Below are positions 34,926 to 44,920 of a stretch of 64,000 nucleotides of DNA, piece after piece. The DNA is taken from the NCBI GenBank assembly GCA_003313425.1, contig NHZP01000019.1, positions 744,001 to 808,000 on the forward strand, read 5' to 3'. Source of the stretch: Pseudopyrenochaeta lycopersici. Lineage: Eukaryota > Ascomycota > Dothideomycetes > Pleosporales > Pseudopyrenochaetaceae. The translations under genes were made by a program, and so were the position numbers. Every line of letters begins with the position of its first letter. Position 1 is the first letter of the stretch. Under the pieces are notes generated by a model. It made no database searches. It saw nothing but the letters and a program-made list of their open reading frames with translations, and was not told the DNA's origin.

Positions 34926-35790
34926 CCTCTACAACACATGATATAAACGATAAGTAGTCTGCTGCAAGAGGGCCATGCCTACGGATCTGCGCAAATGATA
35001 TCAACCAAGTTATCGCCACAGGATTTTTAGCGTCTTGGTATCTCCCGTCGTCTTCGAAGTCCTCGCTGAGGAGGCTGATCACGTCTTGCTCCTGCTCATC
35101 TAGAAGCGACAGGTATTCTGATAGCACAATTCCATTTTCGTTGGTAAATGCAGCTGCCTGAACGATGGCAAGTGGAAGGAAAGTGAGTTGCTCGAGCATC
35201 ATTTGCGCATCTCGGTGTTCAGTTAACAGCTCCAGGTGGATTAAAGACGTGGCCAGCAACTGCATCGTCATCTCGTCTTCCATCTCTGGCACCTCAATCA
35301 CATGCTTTGATGCAACTTTGACAGCAATCTTCCTAGTCCGTGTTGTGCAAATAACACATCCTACCGGGCTCTTCGGGAGATAATATTTCAACTCGGTGTC
35401 CCACATGTCTATGTCATCAACACTATCGACTATAAGCAACCATGTGCCGGCGTTTTTCTCGCTTAAATGACGTTGCACTAAACTCTTTACTTCTGCGATC
35501 TCGTCTCCGATTCTAAATATTCCAAGCTGCTCGCCAATATGTGCGAACGCTTGTTGCAGACTTTCTGCGTTAGTGGCCGGTACCCAAAAGACTGAACAGT
35601 CCTGGTGGGTTTTACGAGTGCGGTAGATTAGCTCAAGCGCAATTTGGGTTTTGCCTACGCCACCAAGGCCAGTTATCGCGATTTTTGGTGGTTGGTGTTC
35701 AGTGAAAAGCACACTCTCAAGCTGGGTAAGGTAGACCTCCCGGCCTACAAAGTGGTGGTTCCTTGCGAAAGGGATAATCCAGTAGGCCTC
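34825..35790 (-). CDS. NB-ARC ATPase domain of the NLR-like locus
   Basis: A plausible acceptor (actaac branch, gcacag) at 35791 opens a frame reading EAYWIIPFARNHHFVGRE, then the P-loop GLGGVGKTQIAL, Walker B LLIVDSVDD, the sensor-like VICTTRTRK and LPLAIVQAAAF in the GLPL position, then LAADYLSFISCV. Everything after SCV (about 34930 to 34825) is probably insertion-derived. The architecture is the classical STAND switch between an N-terminal effector (here patatin) and TPR repeats. Whether it still joins the patatin part is doubtful: the exon phases that I tried did not match and a TAG lies at 35967-35969. Confidence 0.75.
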   Translation of the reverse strand, partial: EAYWIIPFARNHHFVGREVYLTQLESVLFTEHQPPKIAITGLGGVGKTQIALELIYRTRKTHQDCSVFWVPATNAESLQQAFAHIGEQLGIFRIGDEIAEVKSLVQRHLSEKNAGTWLLIVDSVDDIDMWDTELKYYLPKSPVGCVICTTRTRKIAVKVASKHVIEVPEMEDEMTMQLLATSLIHLELLTEHRDAQMMLEQLTFLPLAIVQAAAFTNENGIVLSEYLSLLDEQEQDVISLLSEDFEDDGRYQDAKNPVAITWLISFAQIRRHGPLAADYLSFISCVVEEKGRAWQQLPRRSMRWTTVLSRRLRRASYIEES

Positions 35791-35966
35791 CTGTGCGGCT
35801 ATGTAACTGTTAGTGCAGGAAAGGAGCAGGTAAAAACTGCCTACCCAAATGACTTTGTATAATAAATCGTCTTTTGTGCTCCTATATTGACTGAGCAGCC
35901 TACAATAATTAAGGCCTTAAACGGTGCTTACTCTAATATCTGAAGCGAAGGACGTTTCAGTTCTTT

Positions 35967-37150
35967 CTATACAGCATTAGCGCCATGTTGCACGACTACT
36001 TGGGCAAAGTTCTCGATGTACACACTCTGTTTGAGCTTCAAGTTCTCGATGCAGTCTCGCACACGGAACTCCTGCCCCTGATGATCAAGATAGCCATCCG
36101 TTGCCGCCTCGATAGCCCCTTGTTCTTGATACTCCGCCAAGCCCACATCCTGCAGCCCTTGATCAACATTGAACCGGAAGTAACGCTTCTTGTCAAATTG
36201 TTGGCGCCATTTAGCTATGAATTTCTTCTCTGTATTTTCGGTCTGAGTGGCAAGATTGACCAGAGTGCCAGAAAGGAACTTCGGCATGCGGTCCTCGATC
36301 GCCTTCTTCACCGGATTTCCGGTCCCAATAGACACAAAACACTTCACGAGAAGCTTTAGTTCTCCTGTTTGAGGGCACCAAATGTCGGACGCTTCACCTT
36401 CAACCTCTTCCACCGGATTGTTGGCTCCCAGCCCGCCATCAGAAAACTTGCGCGCTCCGATGGTGACGGGGTCGAAGAATGTGGTTGCAGCCGACGTTGC
36501 AAGCGCCGCCTGAAGAATTGTGGCGTGGATAGCCAGCTTGACAGAGTTGTAACTCCTCAGCCGTATGATATCCTTAGTCTCATGTGCAATTGTACAAACG
36601 AAGCTATCGATGTCAGCTTCATCCTATTTCTACTTGGGCGTACGTACACCTGACAGCCGCGTTCAATTCCATCGTTGAAAAGATCAGTCTCGCTCGCTCC
36701 TCTGCTGGTAATCACCTTTTTGATCGCCGCCCTAGCCTTGCGGTATCGGATCCTGGGTTCATCTTTCCAGTCCAGCCAGCAGGGAACAATTTGATCTTCT
36801 TTTCGAAAACAGATTTCATGAGTCTGGTGTAGGCCATGATGCACTCGTCAACGTCCATCTCAAGGCGGCCGAGCATAATCGCGATCAGACTGTCCACGTT
36901 AGTGGCGCCGGTATCAGTCCAAAATCACATACCCTCCTGTACTGCTGCCACCGATAAGGTCAAAAAAGTCGCACGGTTTCAGTAGTGGAAGACCCTTGCG
37001 GTCGTGGTTCAGACGATCCATGAGCCCTTTCAAGATGTAGAGTGTGGATAGGCCTCGCAAAACGCCGCCGTCGAGGGACAGCAAACATAGGCCCTTGCTA
37101 TCGAGCCGATTCGGCTCTCCACCGCATGTAGTTGCTCCTTCCTGTTCCAT
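35967..37150 (-). CDS. Patatin-like phospholipase (PNPLA) effector domain, frameshifted
   Basis: Exon 1 (37150-36933) encodes MEQEGATTCGG, then LCLLSLDGGVLRGLSTLYIL and FDLIGGSSTGG. The lipase GxSxG is intact; the oxyanion motif reads DGGVLRG instead of the usual DGGGxRG. A 43-nt intron (36890-36932) joins to LIAIMLGRLEMDVDEC. Near 36735-36750 the family pattern passes from one frame (SDTARL) to another (RAAIKKVI), implying a one-base indel or assembly error. A further intron near 36605-36650 joins GCQV to FVCTIAHET. The catalytic Asp lies in DGGLGANNPVEE. The frame ends HGANAV then TAG; a Trp-to-stop change is possible. Known role of the family: lipid acyl hydrolase effector of fungal NLRs. 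Confidence 0.72.
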
Positions 37151-38957
37151 ATTGCAATGCGCTATCAGGGTTGCGCTTGTGCTTCAACTTAGTGAGAGGA
37201 GAGCGAGAGGAGGACGTTGCCCACATTGTAAGCGATTTCGCGCGAGCCGAGGAAACTTGTAAGGCTGGAAATGAACAGGCAGCAGACGAGGTGCCATGGT
37301 TTTGCCAAGGACAGTGAGGGACGGCTGAGCAAGAATTGGAAGGCCAGAATGACTAGTATCATGAGCTAAGAAAGCTGTGGTCGCAATCAGTAGAACTGGC
37401 CAGCAACCAGCAGCCCCGAGACCAGCGCTTACTTTCTAATCACACCATTGAGAGTGCTTTTCACTTATCAGCGACTGAAGGTGTCGAAAAGCACCAGATC
37501 ATAGCTATTCAACTTGGCGCTGTAAAAATATAGCCCACAGCAGAGCGAGGACGTACACATAGCCACAAAATTTGGCTCTTTCCATTGTAATACAAAAAAC
37601 TACGCTAAAGTGTTGATGGGCAAAATGCGTGGCTGCTACACTCCCGCTCATCGCAATTGGCGTTGACTATTTCATGTTCCCCCAAACAGGCGGCAAATCG
37701 CTCGAAGACACCGATACTAAATTAGCATTGAAAAGTGCCTCTGTATTACAGTAGTACTTGTACCACGAAATTTGTTGACAATAATATTAGGTCTAAGGTG
37801 AACAGCGAGTCTGATTTGGGCGCAGGCAAAGCAACAAGCTACCTATGTGCACGAAAATCTGAAAACCTGAACAACAGAGGCTGCTATTTGATCCGAACGC
37901 TCATGCGAAAGCGCGCACAGTGGTATTATTTGTATTACTGATATCTACAGCCTTATACAATCTTCGGGCTTTGCTGCCCCCGCATATTATTAAGCTTAAT
38001 AAAGGCGCTGCTCTATCGATTCTAGCATTGACCACAGTGCCGACCATAAAGGGGACTGCTGAGATCCTTACCGCTTTATGGTGCATCAAGGCGTAATTAA
38101 TCAGGAGCTTTCGAAGATTTTGGAATCACAACACACCTGTTGCGCGGACATTCATATTATTCGAGACCCCGATTACATGAACCACAGTTGTTTGCGACCC
38201 CCGAGCCTCTGAATCAATCAAAGATACAGCTGCGTTGGTGGTAATTGCTGATAGCTCACCGTGAATGCTGGACATGACACCTGCAATTCGCTTGCCGTCC
38301 GTTGCTCGAACCCAGGGACTCACGTATTGTAACAAGGTTTGGTTCAGCGTCGTAGTGCGCAACGAAACACCTAGAAACTCTACTGGTAACTAATATGAGG
38401 AACTGACTGGCAGATGATTATTGCACGGATTCAACCTTCCTGTATGATGATGTGTCAATGTGATCAACGCGTCGACGCCTCAATACCCAATGAAAACTGG
38501 ATGTACAGTAAGGCTGATCGGTATGCCTTTAGCCCCTGTAGTGATTTGCTATCATCAAGCTGCGTTTAGTGTTACTTATAGCTTTGAAGCAAGTTTTTGG
38601 ATTATGTTCCCTTCCAGCTAACATCCTGCTCGAACGGAGCGCGCACTATGACTGAACGAAGGGGCATTCGTATCACCAGGACCTCACTATCATCTTCGTG
38701 AAGCAACAATGGCATGCAATCTGCGTGTAACAGGATGTGGAGCGCATGCCGGTTAATTTCAAAACGCCCTGCTCGGGTCCACCTGGCTGGGATGAATACG
38801 GGCCGTCCCTTCATCCCGTCTATCACCGGGGATGGCATTGCTTTTTTCAGGGTTATCATAACTACTTGCGAGGGTTGCTATTGCAACTTTGCAGGTCGAG
38901 ATTTAATTCTTTACTTGTTATTCAAGTTCCACATATCGAATGCTTCCATGACACAAT
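37151..38957. other. Intergenic region, no supported gene
   Basis: The first part is the probable promoter of the patatin gene. Minus-strand open frames at 38859-38602 (85 codons) and 38362-38126 (78 codons) look protein-like but I do not recognise them and could not join them; they may be remnants of one gene. Confidence 0.4.
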
Positions 38958-40738
38958 ATGGACGAAAAAGACATCGGAATTGTCAGGAGCGTGCCAGACT
39001 GCCAGAGCAAATTGGATTTAGTAGACCATGGAGTTGTACCCGCCAGTGTTGTAACTAAAAATGCCTTTACAGTGAGTGCTCCATAGCTCAATCGTCCTGA
39101 AAGGCTAAAATTACAACAGCGTTACATAAATCATCTCGCGATCATCAATTTTAGCTTCTGCCTCCAAGCAGCTTGGGAAGGCATGGCCCTCACTTTCCAA
39201 TTTGCCTGGCTCAATGGTGGACCGGCTGCATTGGTGTATGGATGCATAGTCTCAGGCATCGGCTCAACCGCCGTTGCCGCGTCTTTGGGGGAGATGGGGT
39301 TCATGTACGGCCTATCACAACATATTCGATATCTCGAGAACGCACAATTGATTTCATTGCAGGGATCCAACAGTTGGTGCACAATACAGATGGTCTGCCC
39401 GCTTTGCACCACGAGCACCCGAGTTTTGGGGTTTCATGCAAGGCTGGATCACAACCTTTGCATGGATATGCAATGTCGGTGGCGCGATGTATGTCCTTGC
39501 CAATACCACCTCTGGGTTGATTATTTTTAACAACCCCGACTACGAACCGCAGCGGTGGCATATGACGCTTTTGTTGATCGGGTTCACGCTCACGATGACC
39601 GTACTCAATCTTGGTCTGCGCAGAGTCCTTAACCCACTTGAGAACATTGGTGGAATACTTCACATCGTGTTGTTCGTAGTAATTGTCGCAAGACTTACTT
39701 CTTTAAGTAGTCGCAGTAGCGCAAACTTTGTCTTCAATACTTTGACCACCGAAAGTGGATGGGACAATCCTGGTGTTGCATGGTCGATCGGGTTACTCAC
39801 CACAGCATATCCAATCAGTAGCTTTGATAGCGTACTTCATATGAGTAGGTTATCTTTCAGTGCGTATTATTGCTCGTAGCTAAACCGGGGTTCAGTTGAT
39901 GAGACCAAAGAGCCACGCAAGCGCGTTCCGTATGCAATGGTGTATTCGACCATTCTGAACTCCATTATGATATTCGCATTCTCAATCTGTTTACTCTATT
40001 GTATTGGAGATACCGAAGCCGTTACAAGTTCTTCATTGCCATTGGTAGAGATTTTTTATTCGGCGTTAGTAGTTCTACCTTCCAACCCTACAAGCTCGAT
40101 GACTGACTACTAGTGTTAGTACCGGATCAAAACCAGTGTCAACAACTTTAGTTCTTTTGACAAGTTCTATAGTTGTGATATCATGCTTTAATGTTGTTGC
40201 TTCGGTATCGCGATTGGTCTGGGCGTTTGCGAAAGACGAAGGTCTTCCATTTGGTCGGCATTTTGTCCACGTGGGTCCTATCCCACCACGTTGCTCATTC
40301 ATGATCTAACGAGTAGAAAATAGATTCATTCTACCTTACAAGTTCCAATACCAGCACTGGTACTCGTGGCTATCATTTGCTGCCTCCTGTCTCTCATAAA
40401 TATTGGCTCTGCCGGTGATCGCACTCTATATATCTTACCTTATTCCTATTGTACATCTTACGCTACGACAGCTTTCTAGAAAACACCCATTATATGGTCC
40501 GTGGCAACTCAAGAGATGGAGCATTCCTATCAAGCTCTTTTCGATTTGCTATTTGGTATACGTGATCGTATTCCTTCCGTTCCCGACAGTGAGGCCGATC
40601 ACAAATCTTACTATGAATTACGCAGGCCCAGTCATGTTGGGTATCATCATTGTTGCATTAATAGACTGGTTTACCACGGGACGCAAGAGGTTCAAAGTAC
40701 CAACTGCTGCCTTTGAGACGCGAGTGGAACAATCTTGA
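38958..40738 (+). pseudogene. Amino-acid/choline-type permease (APC superfamily), probably broken
   Basis: A start at 38958 gives MDEKDIGIVRSV; introns at 39072-39154 and 39299-39362 restore AAWEGMALTFQFAWLNGG, then GEMGDPTVGAQYRWSARFAP and EFWGFMQGWITTFAW. A later join restores DETKEPRKRVPYAMVYST. TM-rich sequence continues (VVISCFNVVASVSRLVWAFA) to SLINIGS near 40405. There the frame of the conserved LPVIALYISYLIPIVHL changes and, compared with my recall of the family, about 9 residues are missing, so a small deletion with frameshift is likely. The C terminus (PLYGPWQLKRWSIPIK onward) is in the new frame to 40738. Plasma-membrane uptake of amino acids, GABA or choline is the family role; the substrate cannot be assigned. 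Confidence 0.7.
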
Positions 40739-41487
40739 TTTACGAATGTACACAATAGACTACTAGTCAGTTGGCGACCAAAACATGTGCAAAATGGTGT
40801 TGATATAAGAATATATCGTCATTTGGATACACATAGGGGCTAGGGGAAAATGTTGAGGGCAAAATTTTCCCTTGGACTCTACCACTGTTGGCTCAGGAAG
40901 AAGCAAAAGAACTGGCGACCCCTAGCCAGGGCATTATCTATGCCAACATCGTATTTTTCATCATTCTCCCAGAATTTTGGCGCTATATGGCGACAATTGC
41001 ACTTGTTCTGATCAACTCTTTGCTGAGACTATTACGCACCAAGCCGCGGTTGCTCAAGCCTCGCAAAACGACCAAAAGAATTTCGAATTCTTGAACTCTG
41101 AGGCTGTATTAGGCCAGAGTATGAATAAATGTGGCGTTTACCATAAACACGTGATCGAAATACCGACACTGGGAATGACATGCTCTTTGTATTGCTTCCT
41201 TTCCGGCTTTTTTCCCTCTTACTAGGGCCGCGCAGCTTCTTTGTTTTAAGGCGAACAGATGCGTTCCACATGAATGAATTGAGTTGTGGTATTTGAATAA
41301 GTTTCCTTTCTTTGTCAATTTGAGTGGAAATGACGCTGTCTTCAGAACAAAGAGCCACGAGTCCTTATTTTTGACACTTCCACCATGATTTGATCTGCAA
41401 ATTCCTCAAGTGCTATCTTGTTTATTGGGCTCCAAAACTTTTCTATTCATACTATCGATCATTTTAAAGCCAGCAGAACTAGAAAAT
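40739..41487. other. Intergenic region
   Basis: About 750 bp. A hydrophobic 68-codon frame at 40888-41094 lacks family resemblance or context and is not called. The end is presumed promoter of the next gene. Confidence 0.4.
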
Positions 41488-43521
41488 ATGGCCCCCAAAG
41501 GTCAAAAGAAGTCAAGTATAGTTGACGTCCGACGAACTGAACAACCGCTCACGAATCCCACCCGTCCAGAGAATTGGCCTGCTGAACCGGAGACCTTGGA
41601 ACAACTTGAGACATGGATAGAACAGACTCGGGACGCGCTCTATACCTGGCTTGAGCAGGCTTGCGATAGGGCCAACCATGACCTATCTAAGGAAGAAGTG
41701 GCGAGCTCTACAAAGAAGGCCGACGAGCGTTGGGTACAATTTGAAGCGAAAACCGATCTACAAACGGGAACTATATACGAAAAAAGTGAACAGAAAGATA
41801 TGATAAAAGCTATGAAAAAAGAAAAGTTGGAAAGCAAGAGAGTGCATGAGAGACTTCTCACATGGCATAGGCATGTTGAACGTAAATACGCTGAAACCGC
41901 TTGGGAAGATTTTCTGTACTACCAAAATGTTTGGAACCGCAAGAACTTTGACCCAGACAGTGAGTTTTACATAACAAAGACGGATAGAAAAATCCAGGAG
42001 GCTATAAATGCAATGGAGGAAGAGCAAGCGGCGAAAAGGGCCAAGAAGAAGAAGTCAACAGTCCGAAATAGAAAGACGGGGAAAGATCAGAAAGAGCAAG
42101 AGGATATTGATGAAAAGACGAAGTATGATGACAACACAGCTAGGGTCGTTCCAGCTAAAGCTCCCAAAAAGGCGCCGGTAAAGCCAGTTTGGTTAAAACC
42201 AAACGATGGGGATGGTGACTTCTATGAGCATTATTCATTGTGGCGAAATCATATGATCCAGCTCTATACCAAGTACAAACTCGCCTATAGAAAGCACATA
42301 CCGAGCATGGTAGGACCAGAAAGAGCTCACAGATACTCGCAACCTCCCAGAGGCACCACAAATACTGCGCTTGATTCCGGTCAGCGGCGGTCTGCACACT
42401 TGGAGCTCAGATTTCCGCGAAGGAAAAGGGTGGTACCTGATGCGACCGAAGTTGAAGAGCATTATCCAAAAGAGGCTACGGTCCAGGAAAATGAGAAAAT
42501 AGGAGAGGATGGATGGGAACCTATCAAATGGCAACTAAATGATGAAGCCTACAGGAGGTTGCAACATGAGAAGGCGAAAAGGTATCTGAAAGACCCTCTC
42601 ACGCAGGCTCTCGTACCTCTAAGTCATGTTCCCCATCACGGTTCCCTAGAAACAAGTTTCAACTGGCCAACTTCGTTCCATTCACCTGATTTGGAGAATC
42701 GTATCGCGGTCACGACCACGAGGAAAAGACCCATTTTTGAGAAATTGCCCGGTACGAAGGACCATGGCGACAATAAGTCGGAATATATGAGAGACGTAAG
42801 AGGCAGAAAGATCAGAAAGATCGAGGAAAAGTCACGATATAAGCGGGTTATGGAGAGAAAGCCGGGCCATTTTTTCGTTCACGATCGCAACCCCGATGAT
42901 ACTGTGGTGGGCCGGGATCGATATGGGAACTGGTTGGGCCAATGGAAAGAAGGAATCATCGAGGTCGAGAAAGGATTCGAAACCAATCGGAATAGAGAGC
43001 GTATCAAACTACCGGACCGCTATTGTTTTCGGAATGAGTTTGATGTGCATCTTGTGGCTGTGGAAGATCTACCTAATATGGACGTTCAGGATGTTCGTAG
43101 TAATAGGCCAGAAGAGGGTGGAGAGGGACAAGAACTGTCCGCGGATGAGGCAAATGATTGTGTCGATTCAAACAAGAATTTCAACTGGTCCGGTACCAAG
43201 AACCCCAGCCTGATGTATAAAGAGATTTGGGACAGAGAAAACAGACGTAGGTCATCAACTTCCTGCGGCAATCTCGACAGGATTGTTTCGGAGAGCGATG
43301 ACGAAGGCGATTTGTTTACACTCTCTTACAAAGAATGTTCTGATTTGAGAGAATGCCGTACCAAAAAGGGTGCACACGACTTGGTAGAAAGGCTAAGACG
43401 AGCGTTTGGTAATTTTTCTCCATTAACCGCGGAGAAGGTAATTTGGTTGATTGACCAAGGTACCACTGAGGAAGAGATTGAAGACGAATATCTAATATGG
43501 GTGAAGATGTACAAAGACTAA
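41488..43521 (+). CDS. Unrecognised 677-aa basic/coiled protein with C-terminal helical module
   Basis: The first in-frame ATG (41488, context aaaatATGg) gives MAPKGQKKSSIVDV; the longer open frame starts with a non-ATG codon. Charged helix-rich sequence covers residues ~20-250, with a Lys-rich stretch (AAKRAKKKKSTVRNRK) near 190-205 like a nuclear signal. Several W-containing blocks follow (WLKPNDGDGDFYEHYSLWRN; RYGNWLGQWKEGIIEVEKG). The last ~46 residues (about 43375-43515) form a module, LVERLRRAFGNF then KVIWLIDQGTTEEEIEDEY, that recurs four times in the next gene. No known domain is recognised. Single exon, same strand as and 224 bp from its neighbour. Confidence 0.7.
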   Translation: MAPKGQKKSSIVDVRRTEQPLTNPTRPENWPAEPETLEQLETWIEQTRDALYTWLEQACDRANHDLSKEEVASSTKKADERWVQFEAKTDLQTGTIYEKSEQKDMIKAMKKEKLESKRVHERLLTWHRHVERKYAETAWEDFLYYQNVWNRKNFDPDSEFYITKTDRKIQEAINAMEEEQAAKRAKKKKSTVRNRKTGKDQKEQEDIDEKTKYDDNTARVVPAKAPKKAPVKPVWLKPNDGDGDFYEHYSLWRNHMIQLYTKYKLAYRKHIPSMVGPERAHRYSQPPRGTTNTALDSGQRRSAHLELRFPRRKRVVPDATEVEEHYPKEATVQENEKIGEDGWEPIKWQLNDEAYRRLQHEKAKRYLKDPLTQALVPLSHVPHHGSLETSFNWPTSFHSPDLENRIAVTTTRKRPIFEKLPGTKDHGDNKSEYMRDVRGRKIRKIEEKSRYKRVMERKPGHFFVHDRNPDDTVVGRDRYGNWLGQWKEGIIEVEKGFETNRNRERIKLPDRYCFRNEFDVHLVAVEDLPNMDVQDVRSNRPEEGGEGQELSADEANDCVDSNKNFNWSGTKNPSLMYKEIWDRENRRRSSTSCGNLDRIVSESDDEGDLFTLSYKECSDLRECRTKKGAHDLVERLRRAFGNFSPLTAEKVIWLIDQGTTEEEIEDEYLIWVKMYKD

Positions 43522-43745
43522 GATAGCTGTGCGACTTAATTCTGTTCACATAGATGAACTACTAATTAACTACTAATTAATTACTGTAATAACAAACTTT
43601 GATGTTTGCGTTGCAAAAGTAAGTGTCGCGCTACAGAGTAGGAAGCAAGCGCAGGATTCATTTTAGTGACAAACACGGGAGCATTTAAGACCTGAGAATA
43701 AGCGCAAGTAGAGAGAACTGTCTGCAGAATCTTGTTCCACCTAAA

Positions 43746-44396
43746 ATGAACTCAGTAGAAGAACGTGCACAATGGCTTACGGTGCAGTTGAAAAAGAATA
43801 TCGGAGACTACCCCAACTGGGATCTCGAAGATACAATACGGTTCCTCAACGACGGAGAGACGGAGGATAATCTAAGGTCGGAGTATCTGTTATTGTACAA
43901 CATCTACAACGAATATCGACCACGAGCACGGGAGCTTCTCGCTCGTATGGAAAACGACTTGGGAAAGTGTTCAGTTATAACGGAACAGACGGTGTTTGAG
44001 TTGATGAATGAAAGTTGCTCAGATTCTGATATACTTGTGGAATATCAACACATACAATCCATTGTAAGATCTCAACAAATTCACGCGAGCAACTTGTTGG
44101 CTGAGGTCAGACTGGAAATCGGGACCTGTGACAACATCGACGAAAGAACCGTACTCCGGTGGATTCGACGTGGGCTAACGGATGATAACATTAAAAAAAA
44201 GTACCAGTGGAGGACCGAGCAAGTGAGATTGGTCAAGCGTGCGGATAAGTTAAGAAAGAGCATCTCTGAGGAGCTAGGATGTGGCCTAGATACGCCCATG
44301 AAAGCACTCTCACTTCACTTTGAGGCAGGAAAGTCTGATAAGGATATCCTTGAGTCATACCGTGGAACTTTTGCTGGCAGCGCACACCAGACTTGA
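43746..44396 (+). CDS. Unrecognised 216-aa protein made of four ~46-residue helical modules
   Basis: Starts at an ATG in ctaaaATGaac. The protein consists of four diverged repeats at residues ~9-54, 62-107, 116-160 and 167-210, spaced 52-53 residues. Each has a leading LL-rich helix and hydrophobic-Gly (NIG, DLG, EIG, ELG), then a second helix, a G or S turn followed by T/S-D/E-x-x-I/L, and an acidic or basic residue before Y (EY, EY, KY, SY). The same pattern ends the neighbouring 677-aa protein. No enzyme motif, signal peptide or TM segment is seen. Function unknown; the repeated form suggests a binding scaffold. Confidence 0.7.
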   Translation: MNSVEERAQWLTVQLKKNIGDYPNWDLEDTIRFLNDGETEDNLRSEYLLLYNIYNEYRPRARELLARMENDLGKCSVITEQTVFELMNESCSDSDILVEYQHIQSIVRSQQIHASNLLAEVRLEIGTCDNIDERTVLRWIRRGLTDDNIKKKYQWRTEQVRLVKRADKLRKSISEELGCGLDTPMKALSLHFEAGKSDKDILESYRGTFAGSAHQT

Positions 44397-44920
44397 ATCG
44401 CCGCATAGACAAAGTTACAACTGGAAGATGTATATCGACGAAGCAGGCTAAGGGCAATGAGATAGGTTGTTGGACGTCTAGGCACCAAGTTTCTAGATCG
44501 CACTTGGATTTTGATTAGAAAATAGATACTTCAAAATGAATTTCGAAGCTATCAAGAAGGAGACGCAGGTTAGCATAAGTTGGGGCATCTGCAAAATACC
44601 GTGTCTATTGCTTTCTCAAGAGGTGTCAGAGGCTCATTGGCGACTGCCTGCCTAGACGAATGCAGTCAATCAATAGGCTTCTGCTTGTCAACGAGGCGGG
44701 TCTTTGTAATTGTGTGAGATACTTCACACAGTGTGAAATTCCGGGTAATCCCTTGATTCATCCCTGTTGGAGAATGACCTCAATCACGGGACGCTTGTAC
44801 TAACTAGGTCAACCCTATTTACCACAAAAAGCTTGTGTACATCACAAACAAAAAAGACAAAGGCTCTCGCACTAGCAGTAATTGTTAAGTGCGCTCTTTG
44901 TTAACAACCGCAAACAACGT
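44397..44920. other. Intergenic region
   Basis: About 520 bp of sequence with no coding support. A T-rich/A-rich stretch just before 44880 may belong to the next promoter. Confidence 0.35.

Noticed and set aside
38126..38859. Two minus-strand frames that look protein-like
   Set aside because: Not recognised, and I could not find a phase-consistent join; noted only as a possible remnant.
40888..41094. Short hydrophobic open frame
   Set aside because: No start context, family resemblance or conserved neighbour; AT-rich sequence gives such frames by chance.
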